The notes below the pieces were generated by a model. It ran no database searches, had not been told where the DNA came from, and worked only from the letters and a program-made list of their open reading frames with translations. Position numbers and translations under genes: made by a program. 64,000 nucleotides of DNA. Source: Paenilisteria newyorkensis. GTDB taxonomy: Bacteria > Bacillota > Bacilli > Lactobacillales > Listeriaceae. The stretch lies in assembly GCF_000766145.1 (NCBI RefSeq), contig NZ_JNFB01000024.1, forward strand, positions 124,001-188,000, written 5' to 3'. Below are positions 36,072-43,237 of this stretch, in pieces (position 1 is the first letter of the stretch; every line of letters begins with the position of its first letter).

Positions 36072-37727
36072 CTAGTTTTTTGCCATTTCTATGAATTTGT
36101 AGCTGTATGGTGAGCCGAAAGCGTGTTTTTGAACGCCGGTTACTTTCGGATTCTGCAATACGGCCGTTTGGTGTTGATATAATGGCAGAATTGCAGCATC
36201 ATCATCAAGTAGTACTTTTTCGGATTCGACAAAGGCGTTCCATCTTGCATTTGGCTCTGTAGCTAGTGTTGTATCGGTCGATTTAACGAGTTGGTCGTAC
36301 TTGGGACTGTTGTAATTCATGCTGTTGTTGTAGTAATCAGATAGGAATAGACTGCTATATGTCCACGGATCCTTAAAATCGGGCATCCATGCGGCAAGCG
36401 AAAGATCATAATTGCTAGTGCGAGTCAGCTCCGTCGCGCTCTTGGCCGGCATCGTCTTAATATTGATCGTCACACCGGGCAGATTTTTTTCAAATTGATC
36501 TTTTAGGAAGGTAAAAATCGTTTTTGTCGTATCCTGGTCATCGCCTAAAAGTTCAAGCGTGATTGTATCTGTTCCCAGTTCTTTTTTTGCTTGAGCCAAA
36601 TATTTGCTCGCTTCTACTTTATTAAAAGTGAGATGATCCCCGCTGTCTGCTCGGAAATCAGCGCCTGTTTCTGGATTCTGCACAAAGTCTTTTGGCAATA
36701 AACCGTTCGCTGGAAATGAGCCGTCGCCTAGTATTTCGCTTGTTAATGCTTCTTTATCTACTGCTAAATTTAGTGCGTGACGCAGAGAGTTATTTGCAAG
36801 AGGTGTGGGTTTGCCGTCACGTTTTTGATTCAGGCGTAAGTAGCTGACGAGTGCATCTTTTTCGGTTAGAAAATCGGAGCGATCTTTATACTGTTTCGCG
36901 TATTCTCCAGAAAGTGGTGCACGGTCGGCTTCTTTTGTCGTGTATAGATTTACACCAGCATTAATGTCTTTTGCTACCTGTACAGAGATTTCATCGATGG
37001 CTACTTGTTTTTTATCCCAGTATTCGTTGTTTTTCGCGTAGGTCCATTTTTTGGCGGTGTTTCCATCCCAGTTTTTCATAACGAATGGGCCATTATACAA
37101 CGTGTGGGCTGCATCTGTGCCATATTTGTCGCCCTGCTTCTCCACAAAAGCTTGTTTTTGCGGGAAAAAGGTTTCGAATGATAGTAGCGATATGAAGTAA
37201 GGCACTGGTTTTTTGAGTGTGATTTTTAAGGTTTCTTTGTCTGGTGCGGTCACGCCGAGTTCTGATACAGGCAATTTACCCTCGTGAATTTCTGTGGCAT
37301 TTTTAATTGAATCTTTAAAAAGTGCTGCATAACTCGGCGCTGTTTTTGGGTCAACCGCGCGTCGCCACGCATATACAAAATCGTCCGCGGTGACTTGCGA
37401 ACCATCAGACCATTTTGCGTTATCTCTTAGTTTTATCGTATATTCCGTCTGATCTTTGCTGATTACGGGCATACTTGCCGCAACGCCAGGCACGAAATTA
37501 TCCTTTTTATCCAACGTGTAGAGCCCTTCAAATACTTGGTTTTGCGCAGTGAAACTAACAAAGTCTTCCTCCGCAGTCGTATTAAGCGTGAGCAATTCCC
37601 CTGTCTCTAAAAAGTTGATTTGTTCCGCCGCTTTTTCATTTGTTTTGCTTGTGTTTCCTCCGCAAGCCGCTAAAAATAGAACGCTTACTAATGATACAGT
37701 TGCAAATGCTTTTTTTGTGAAATGCAT
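36072..37727 (-). CDS. OppA-like oligopeptide-binding lipoprotein
   Basis: A 551-residue extracellular solute-binding protein (SBP_bac_5). A lipoprotein signal with lipobox LAAC (Cys about 22) is followed by the family's hallmarks: FEGLYTLDKKDNFVPGVA, YTIKLRDNAKWSDGSQVTADDFVYAWRR and NGPFVMKNWDG. It captures peptides for an Opp-type ABC importer, but no permease or ATPase genes are adjacent, so it is an orphan that probably uses a transporter encoded elsewhere. It has a consensus promoter. Its Shine-Dalgarno AAGGAGGAAC is complementary to the terminator loops of the flanking sRNAs. In L. monocytogenes LhrC represses oppA in this manner. Confidence 0.9.
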   Translation of the reverse strand: MHFTKKAFATVSLVSVLFLAACGGNTSKTNEKAAEQINFLETGELLTLNTTAEEDFVSFTAQNQVFEGLYTLDKKDNFVPGVAASMPVISKDQTEYTIKLRDNAKWSDGSQVTADDFVYAWRRAVDPKTAPSYAALFKDSIKNATEIHEGKLPVSELGVTAPDKETLKITLKKPVPYFISLLSFETFFPQKQAFVEKQGDKYGTDAAHTLYNGPFVMKNWDGNTAKKWTYAKNNEYWDKKQVAIDEISVQVAKDINAGVNLYTTKEADRAPLSGEYAKQYKDRSDFLTEKDALVSYLRLNQKRDGKPTPLANNSLRHALNLAVDKEALTSEILGDGSFPANGLLPKDFVQNPETGADFRADSGDHLTFNKVEASKYLAQAKKELGTDTITLELLGDDQDTTKTIFTFLKDQFEKNLPGVTINIKTMPAKSATELTRTSNYDLSLAAWMPDFKDPWTYSSLFLSDYYNNSMNYNSPKYDQLVKSTDTTLATEPNARWNAFVESEKVLLDDDAAILPLYQHQTAVLQNPKVTGVQKHAFGSPYSYKFIEMAKN

Positions 37728-37730
37728 GTT

Positions 37731-37743
37731 GTTCCTCCTTTTT
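37731..37743 (-). promoter_or_regulatory. oppA-like Shine-Dalgarno, predicted sRNA target
   Basis: The mRNA segment AAAAAGGAGGAAC ends 3 nt before the start codon. It pairs with the sRNA loop GUUCCUCCCUUUU at 12 of 13 positions (one C-A mismatch) in copies 1, 3 and 4. Confidence 0.65.
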
Positions 37744-37760
37744 TCTGACTATTTTTATTA

Positions 37761-37789
37761 ATTATATGTATTCCGATTGGATATGTCAA
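37761..37789 (-). promoter_or_regulatory. consensus SigA promoter of the oppA-like gene
   Basis: On the minus strand TTGACA (37789-37784), a 17-bp spacer and TATAAT (37766-37761), a perfect match. A palindromic element ends 4 bp upstream, so any upstream control sites have been displaced. Confidence 0.85.
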
Positions 37790-37792
37790 CAT

Positions 37793-37916
37793 TCAGCGAA
37801 GCGACAAGCAATCATCTCCGTCGTTAAAAGCTGTGTTCCGATGCTCATGTACCTGAGTACATTCCGCGTCGGTACGCGCTTTTGCCTAGGATCTAATTAC
37901 TTGTCACTTCGCTGAG
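37793..37916. repeat. palindromic element family B (copy 7)
   Basis: Outer arms CAGCGAAGCGACAAG and CTTGTCACTTCGCTG, with core GTTCCGATGC/GCGTCGGTAC. It lies immediately upstream of the oppA-like promoter. Confidence 0.8.
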
Positions 37917-37974
37917 GTTTTGCGTGGCTTTCAAGGTTAGGAATTAAGAAAAGTAACACAACATAAAAATACAC

Positions 37975-38028
37975 GCAAAAAAACCACCGTGGAAAAGGGA
38001 GGAACCAGGTGGTCAAAAAGGGAGTTTC
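37975..38028 (-). ncRNA. truncated sRNA copy
   Basis: Linker and hairpin only. The stem is broken (CCACCGTGG against CCAGGTGG on plus). Confidence 0.6.
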
Positions 38029-38032
38029 GTCT

Positions 38033-38157
38033 TTCAGCGAAGCGACAAGCAATCATCTCCGTTGTTAAAAGCTGTGTTCCGATGCTCATGTACCTGAGTA
38101 CATTCCGCGTCGGTACGCGCTTTTGCCTAGGATCTAATTACTTGTCGCTTCGCTGAG
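38033..38157. repeat. palindromic element family B (copy 8)
   Basis: Nearly identical to 37793-37916; the two form a 240-bp tandem unit with the truncated sRNA between them. Confidence 0.8.
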
Positions 38158-38220
38158 GTTTAGCGAGGTCTTCAAGGTTAGGAATTAAAGCATTAATATT
38201 CAAAAACATAAAAATACACG

Positions 38221-38317
38221 CAAAAAAACCACCGTGGAAAAGGGAGGAACCACGGTGGTCAAAAAGGGAGTTTCGAGCTTTCATCCAAAAAGGGGGAAAG
38301 AATGAAAGTTCGTTTGT
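38221..38317 (-). ncRNA. LhrC-like multicopy sRNA, full copy 4
   Basis: Minus-strand -10 TATAAG (38329-38324). Hairpin A, linker and perfect terminator (CCACCGTGG/CCACGGTGG, loop UUCCUCCCUUUU) are as in copy 3. The conserved upstream box (38356-38390) lies just downstream of the pabB stop. Copies 3 and 4 share about 170 bp of near-identity and bracket the oppA-like gene. Confidence 0.75.
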
Positions 38318-38409
38318 TGTTAGCTTATACTTATATAATAACGGTCGGGAAGGAAAACTTGCTGTGAGTTAAATGAGAAATTGATGAATGTTTGGCTAGC
38401 TTTCTTTCA

Positions 38410-40119
38410 TTAATGTAAATCGATGTTGACCCAGCCACGGACGCTGTTGATTAGCCAGGTTTTTGTGGCTTTTAACAGGTCGTTGCGGTGCAAGATTCGC
38501 TCGGTAATCGTGTTTTCGGCTAGGAGGGTTTCGCGCATCGTGCCTCCTAGTAAGCCGGATGATTGTTTTGGTGTGACTAGTTGCCCGTCTATTTCTGCGA
38601 CGAGGTTACCGTTAATGAATTCTGTAATCTCGCCGCGTTCATTCCATAGTAGCGTTTCGTCGTAGTCAATTCGGCGCCGCTTTTCGTACATAGTCCGATT
38701 GGTCGTTTTGTGATAGAGAAATGGATCGGTGCTGGTGATGGACTTGTCGGCAAAATGGGCGGTCCATGTGATTGGATCCGAAATGATGAGTGTGCCTTCC
38801 ACTGTAATGTCGCCAGCGTTATTTGAGAGCAGGCGAACTTTCCAAATATCGTTTGGGTGCTCTTTCGCGAATGCTTCTAGGGCCTCATTTGCGGCATCAA
38901 TGTTCCACGTGAAACCAAAATAATGGGCGCTTTTTTCGATGCGTTTTAGATGTAAATCGGTGCGATAATAGGTGCCATCTTCCAAGCGTAGACTTTCCAG
39001 TAATTCAAATTCTGGTAAGTAGGTGGTGAGAAGGGCTGCTTTGGCTTGAACTTCTTCGTACTCAGCGCCGCTACGTGAATCCCAGACAATGCCACCGCCA
39101 ACGCCGTATTCAGCTGTTTTTTCTTCTGTGTCGACCACAACGGTTCGGATCGGGACGTTAAAAATAGCTTCCTTATCTGGTGTTACATAGCCGATCGCGC
39201 CGCAATATACATTACGCGGAGAGGTTTCTGATTCGGCGATAAGCTGCATCGTTTTCACTTTAGGTGCGCCGGTGATGGATCCACATGGGAAAAGCGCTTC
39301 GAAAATAGCTGTCAAATGGACTTCTGGCAATGTTTCAGCGACGACTGTCGAGGTCATCTGCCAAACGGTGGGGTAGCGTTCGACATCAAATAGTTGGGGA
39401 ACTTTGACGGAACCTGGTTTGGCGATTTGGCCGAGGTCATTGCGTAATAAATCTACTATCATCACGTTTTCCGCTTGATTTTTTGCAGAAGCTGCTAGCC
39501 AGTCGCGTGCTTTAAAGTCATCTTCTAGCGTCATGCCGCGCTTTGCGGTGCCTTTCATCGGCTTGGTTTTGATGACGCCGTCTTTCCAATGGAAAAAAAG
39601 TTCGGGCGAGGCGGATAAAATATGGAACCGGCCAGTTGATAAATAGGCTGAATAATCCGCTTGCTGTGCCGTTTTTAGCTGTTCGTAAAAATTCTCATCT
39701 TCCTCTGTAAAATCGCTTTGTAACCGGATAGTATAGTTGGTTTGATATGTATTTCCGGCTGCGATTTGCTCTCGAATTGAGTGGATACCCTTTGCGTAGG
39801 AGCTGTAGTCGGTGGTTGGTTGCCAGTCTAATTTTGGTGGCTGTGAGAGTGGAGTAGCGGTTTGCTCAATCTCACGCATTTCACGAAAAACGCCGAACCA
39901 AAGAAGTGGCATTTTGCCGGGTTGGTGTGTGATTAGATTTTTATTGAAGGCCGCAGCTGCTTCATAGCCAATATAACCCGCGACATAATAGCCGAGATCA
40001 ACAGCCTGCTCGACTTGTTTCATGCGTTCCATCACGTCATCTAGATTGTCCGTTTGAATAATGGCTTCGGGAGACGAGAATAGTTGTGTTTTTCCTTTAA
40101 AATCGAACTGCATTTTCAT
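38410..40119 (-). CDS. pabB: aminodeoxychorismate synthase component I fused to aminodeoxychorismate lyase
   Basis: A 569-residue fusion for p-aminobenzoate (folate) synthesis. The N-terminal chorismate-binding domain (about 1-350) shows MKGTAKRG, ENVMIVDLLRNDLG, FPCGSITGAPK and GVGGGIVWDS. The C-terminal class IV aminotransferase-fold domain (about 360-569) resembles PabC lyase (LLWNERGEITEFINGNLVAE, LLGGTMRETLL). One protein therefore performs both the amination of chorismate (with PabA supplying ammonia) and the elimination step. It overlaps pabA by 23 bp, indicating translational coupling. A near-perfect parS site lies inside the gene. Confidence 0.9.
   Translation of the reverse strand: MKMQFDFKGKTQLFSSPEAIIQTDNLDDVMERMKQVEQAVDLGYYVAGYIGYEAAAAFNKNLITHQPGKMPLLWFGVFREMREIEQTATPLSQPPKLDWQPTTDYSSYAKGIHSIREQIAAGNTYQTNYTIRLQSDFTEEDENFYEQLKTAQQADYSAYLSTGRFHILSASPELFFHWKDGVIKTKPMKGTAKRGMTLEDDFKARDWLAASAKNQAENVMIVDLLRNDLGQIAKPGSVKVPQLFDVERYPTVWQMTSTVVAETLPEVHLTAIFEALFPCGSITGAPKVKTMQLIAESETSPRNVYCGAIGYVTPDKEAIFNVPIRTVVVDTEEKTAEYGVGGGIVWDSRSGAEYEEVQAKAALLTTYLPEFELLESLRLEDGTYYRTDLHLKRIEKSAHYFGFTWNIDAANEALEAFAKEHPNDIWKVRLLSNNAGDITVEGTLIISDPITWTAHFADKSITSTDPFLYHKTTNRTMYEKRRRIDYDETLLWNERGEITEFINGNLVAEIDGQLVTPKQSSGLLGGTMRETLLAENTITERILHRNDLLKATKTWLINSVRGWVNIDLH
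38901..38916. promoter_or_regulatory. parS-like site 4 (one mismatch)
   Basis: TGTTCCACGTGAAACC inside pabB matches TGTTNCACGTGAAACA at all but the last base. Confidence 0.65.
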
Positions 40120-40699
40120 TTTCGTAGCTCCGTTCCGTTAGTTTTACAAAGTTCTCCAAGATTTCGTGCCCGTGTTCGGAAAGAATGGCTTCGGGATGGA
40201 ATTGAACGCCTTCTATTAAAAATTTGCGGTGACGAACGGCCATGATAAGGTCATCCTCGGTTTTTGCGGTGATGAGTAATTCGTTTGGAAAATGGGACTC
40301 TGCGGCTACGAGGGAATGATATCTGGTCACAGAAAAACGCGCGCTTAAGCTTGTAAACACGCCTTCTTGGTCATTTGTAATTATCGATGTTTTGCCGTGA
40401 ACGGGTTCAGGAGCGCGAATGATTTCACCGCCAAATGCTTGAACGATAGCTTGGTGACCCAAACAGATGCCAAGAATAGGGATTTTACCAGCAAATTCGC
40501 GGATGACGGCTAGACTGATTCCTGCGTCATCGGGTGTACCGGGTCCAGGTGAAATGACGATCGATTCGGGATTTATTTCACAAACTTCGGCTACGGTTAT
40601 TTGATCATTTTTCACAACACGTACTTGTTTGCCGAGCTCTAATAAATATTGATATAAGTTGTATGTAAACGAGTCGTAATTATCGATTAACAGGATCAC
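40097..40699 (-). CDS. pabA: aminodeoxychorismate/anthranilate synthase glutamine amidotransferase
   Basis: A 200-residue class I glutamine amidotransferase supplying ammonia to PabB. Motifs: LLIDNYDSFTYNL at the start, SPGPGTPDDAG, the nucleophile in PILGICLGHQAI (Cys) and the His-Glu pair in GVQFHPEAILS. GTG 40699 has AGGAGTG about 6 nt upstream. It is first in a two-gene operon with pabB. Confidence 0.93.
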   Translation of the reverse strand: MILLIDNYDSFTYNLYQYLLELGKQVRVVKNDQITVAEVCEINPESIVISPGPGTPDDAGISLAVIREFAGKIPILGICLGHQAIVQAFGGEIIRAPEPVHGKTSIITNDQEGVFTSLSARFSVTRYHSLVAAESHFPNELLITAKTEDDLIMAVRHRKFLIEGVQFHPEAILSEHGHEILENFVKLTERSYENENAVRF

Positions 40700-40835
40700 A
40701 ATATCACTCCTAAATGGAATTTCAATGGATATACGTCCACCCTATTTATAGCAAACTAGTTACGGTTTGTCCAATAAGCAGACTTGTGATTTCACAAACT
40801 TTGTTGGGTTGAAATGCGGGGGTGAGGAGGATGAT

Positions 40836-40982
40836 TGCAAAGGAGGAGAGGAATTGTTATAATGAATGAGAAAAGGAAGCTGTGCGGCAAACACAACTTC
40901 CAATTACAAACACCATTTAAGATGGTGACAGCCTGAAAATTTCAAATGCCACTCAGCTCTCAAGCCTAGGAGTGGTTTTTTA
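40836..40982 (+). ncRNA. antisense antitoxin-like RNA with its promoter
   Basis: TTGCAA (40836-40841), a 17-bp spacer and TATAAT (40859-40864) should start an RNA near 40871. It would fold into GGAAG-CUGUG/CACAA-CUUCC, CACCAU/AUGGUG and a terminator CCACUC/GAGUGG with U-tract ending about 40982. This short three-hairpin form, convergent to a truncated MTVFESLTIA ORF, fits the antitoxin RNA of type I holin-like toxin loci in Firmicutes. Confidence 0.5.
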
Positions 40983-41014
40983 CTTGCTATCGTTAATGAT
41001 TCGAATACAGTCAT
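40967..41014 (-). pseudogene. truncated type I holin-like toxin
   Basis: ATG at 41014 follows AAAGGAAAAAGC and encodes MTVFESLTIASKNHS then a stop. Holin-like type I toxins commonly begin MTVFE(S/A)L and continue into a hydrophobic helix, which is missing here. An extended -10 (TGCTATAAT, 41117-41109) lies upstream. The gene appears inactivated by loss of its membrane segment. Confidence 0.45.
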
Positions 41015-41207
41015 GCTTTTTCCTTTCTGGAAGAAACCACGAACAACATGGCATTACCTACTTTCTTAGCTAGGCTGCCAACCACATCATAAACTTGTTT
41101 GTAAGCCTATTATAGCATGGGTTTTCAGGGTTGCTCTGATGATTATGTAATGCAATTTTTAGGTGAATATTACAAATTTGGAATGGTGGGAAGTTTTCTG
41201 TTTTGGC

Positions 41208-41507
41208 TTGCTAATTCTGAGGTTATGGGGTAGAATGTTCTTAAATAATGAATTAAAACGTTGACAAGAGCTAGTAGTAAAAGTTGGGCTTTTTAGAGAG
41301 CTGATGGTTGGTGGGAATCAGTAGGAACGCTTTTATGAATCCGTCTTGGAGTGGGCAGAGGAAATGTGAGTAATCTGCTTCGGTGGGAACCGTTATATCA
41401 ATTGAGCTGGAGTTTGGGATGTTTCTCGGACTCAATTAGGGTGGCAACGCGGTACTTCCGTCCCTTTCCATGTATTTTATTTGGGGAGAGATTTGGGGGT
41501 TTTTTTT
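41208..41507 (+). promoter_or_regulatory. serS T-box leader with promoter
   Basis: TTGCTA (41208-41213), a 17-bp spacer and TAGAAT (41231-41236) form the promoter. The leader contains stem I features (AGAGAGCTGATGG, GTGGGAATCAG), a serine codon candidate in the specifier region (TCC at 41340-41342 or TCT nearby), the T-box sequence AGGGTGGCAACGCGG (41438-41452) and a C-rich/G-rich terminator stem ending in a long T-run (41500-41507). Uncharged tRNA-Ser should cause read-through into serS. Confidence 0.88.
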
Positions 41508-41548
41508 CGTTCAAAGAAAGCATAATATGCTTTCTTTGAACGAAAAAA
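41501..41548. repeat. perfect hairpin insert in the serS leader
   Basis: CGTTCAAAGAAAGCAT and ATGCTTTCTTTGAACG form a perfect 16-bp stem with a 3-nt loop, extended by T and A runs. It starts inside the T-box terminator T-run. Confidence 0.8.
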
Positions 41549-41665
41549 GCCTAGCGACAAACAGTCATCTGCGTCGTTAAAGCTTCCGTTCCAGTGCTCA
41601 CGTACAAGTCGTACGCTCCGCGCTGGTACTCAGCTTTGCCTAGCATCTAACCATTTGTCGCTAGG
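41549..41665. repeat. palindromic element family B (serS leader copy)
   Basis: Outer arms GCCTAGCGACAAA and TTTGTCGCTAGGC, core GTTCCAGTGCTCACGTAC and GTACGCTCCGCGCTGGTAC. It is the same core as the 32-38 kb copies but with different, self-matching arms. Confidence 0.8.
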
Positions 41666-41737
41666 CTGGCTAAGGTCTATTTCGAATCTAACAACCAAAT
41701 AAAATCAAGATTATATTTTTATGAGGAGGAAAAAGAG

Positions 41738-43024
41738 ATGTTGGATGTTAAATTATTACGTGAGGATTTTGAAGGTGTGAAGGCGAAGTTGTCGCATCGT
41801 GGGGAAGAGCTTGGGGAATTTGAAAAGTTTGGTGCGCTGGATACGTGGCGCCGGACGTTGATTATTGAAGTGGAGACGTTGAAGAGTCAGCGTAATGAGG
41901 TTTCGCAGGAGATTGCGCAGTTGAAGCGTGATAAGCAGGATGCGGACGCGAAAATTGAGGAAATGCGTGTGGTTGGGGATCGGATTAAGACGTTTGATAT
42001 TGAGTTGAACGAGATTGATGAGAAATTGCGCAATATTTTGATGGCGATTCCGAATATTCCGCATGAGTCTACGCCGATTGGTGATACGGAAGATGATAAC
42101 GTGGAGGTTCGCAAATGGGGCGAGGTTCGGACGTTTGATTTTGAGCCAAAAGCGCATTGGGATTTGGGTACGGATTTAGGAATTTTGGATTTTGAGAATG
42201 CGGCGAAGGTTGCGGGAAGCCGGTTTGTTTTTTATAAGAAACTGGGTGCTAGACTGGAGCGGGCGTTGATTAATTTTATGATGGATTTGCATGCGACGGA
42301 GCACGGGTATGATGAAATGTTGCCGCCGTACATGGTGAATCGCGATAGTATGACGGGGACTGGGCAGTTGCCGAAGTTTGAGGAGGATGCGTTCTTGATT
42401 GAGAAGGAGGACTATTTCTTGATTCCGACGGCGGAGGTTCCGGTAACGAATTATCATCGTGATCAGATTATGAATGTGGATGACCTACCGCAAAAGTATA
42501 CGGCTTACAGTGCGTGTTTCCGTTCTGAGGCGGGTTCTGCGGGCCGCGATACGCGTGGTTTGATTCGCCAACATCAGTTTAACAAAGTGGAAATGGTGCA
42601 GTTTGTGAAACCTGAGGATTCTTATGCGGCGCTCGAGGCTTTGACGGATAATGCGGAGGAAGTGTTGCGTCTGTTGGAGTTGCCGTATCGTGTGCTGAGC
42701 ATGTGTACTGCTGATTTAGGGTTCACGGCTGCGAAAAAATACGATATCGAAGTGTGGATTCCGAGCGGTGACAGCTACCGCGAGATTTCTTCTTGTAGTA
42801 ATTTTGAGGCGTTCCAAGCGCGTCGTGCGAATATTCGTTTCCGTCGCGAGCCAGGTGCGAAGCCTGAATTTGTGCATACGCTGAATGGTTCTGGACTTGC
42901 GATTGGCCGTACGGTTGCAGCGATTTTGGAGAATTATCAGTTGGCTGATGGCTCTGTCGCGGTTCCAAAAGTATTGCAAAATTATATGGGTGGCGTGGAA
43001 GTGATTACGGCGCCGAAAAAATAA
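41738..43024 (+). CDS. serS: seryl-tRNA synthetase
   Basis: A 428-residue class II synthetase that charges tRNA-Ser. The N-terminal coiled-coil arm (about 1-110; [18 protein letters not shown], ending [20 protein letters not shown]) binds the tRNA variable arm. Motif 2 is [21 protein letters not shown] and motif 3 is [24 protein letters not shown] precedes ATG 41738. It is controlled by the T-box upstream. Two palindromic inserts lie between the T-box terminator and the ribosome-binding site, adding about 160 nt of structured untranslated RNA. Confidence 0.97.
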   Translation: MLDVKLLREDFEGVKAKLSHRGEELGEFEKFGALDTWRRTLIIEVETLKSQRNEVSQEIAQLKRDKQDADAKIEEMRVVGDRIKTFDIELNEIDEKLRNILMAIPNIPHESTPIGDTEDDNVEVRKWGEVRTFDFEPKAHWDLGTDLGILDFENAAKVAGSRFVFYKKLGARLERALINFMMDLHATEHGYDEMLPPYMVNRDSMTGTGQLPKFEEDAFLIEKEDYFLIPTAEVPVTNYHRDQIMNVDDLPQKYTAYSACFRSEAGSAGRDTRGLIRQHQFNKVEMVQFVKPEDSYAALEALTDNAEEVLRLLELPYRVLSMCTADLGFTAAKKYDIEVWIPSGDSYREISSCSNFEAFQARRANIRFRREPGAKPEFVHTLNGSGLAIGRTVAAILENYQLADGSVAVPKVLQNYMGGVEVITAPKK

Positions 43025-43040
43025 ATAAGTTATATATGAA

Positions 43041-43077
43041 AAGGCTTTTCTCTGAATGTGGAGGAGAGTCTTTTTTT
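43041..43077 (+). terminator. serS terminator
   Basis: AAGGCTTTTCTC pairs with GAGGAGAGTCTT (with G-U pairs), followed by seven T. Confidence 0.7.
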
Positions 43078-43237
43078 CTGCTTTTTAAATGTGACGGATT
43101 TGTCGTATTTTTGTTTGAAATGGGGTCTAATGAGGAGAGATTTTGTATTTATTTTCGGTTCTTTTTTGTTACGCTAGGTTTGGTAGGGTTATTTTAAAAT
43201 GGCGTTATCAAATTTACGAGTAAGGGAGATTAGACAG

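Noticed and set aside
31910..38400. Insertion sequence or composite transposon
   Set aside because: Inverted and direct repeats are abundant but no transposase or remnant is encoded; the repeats are better described as non-autonomous palindromes plus sRNA copies.
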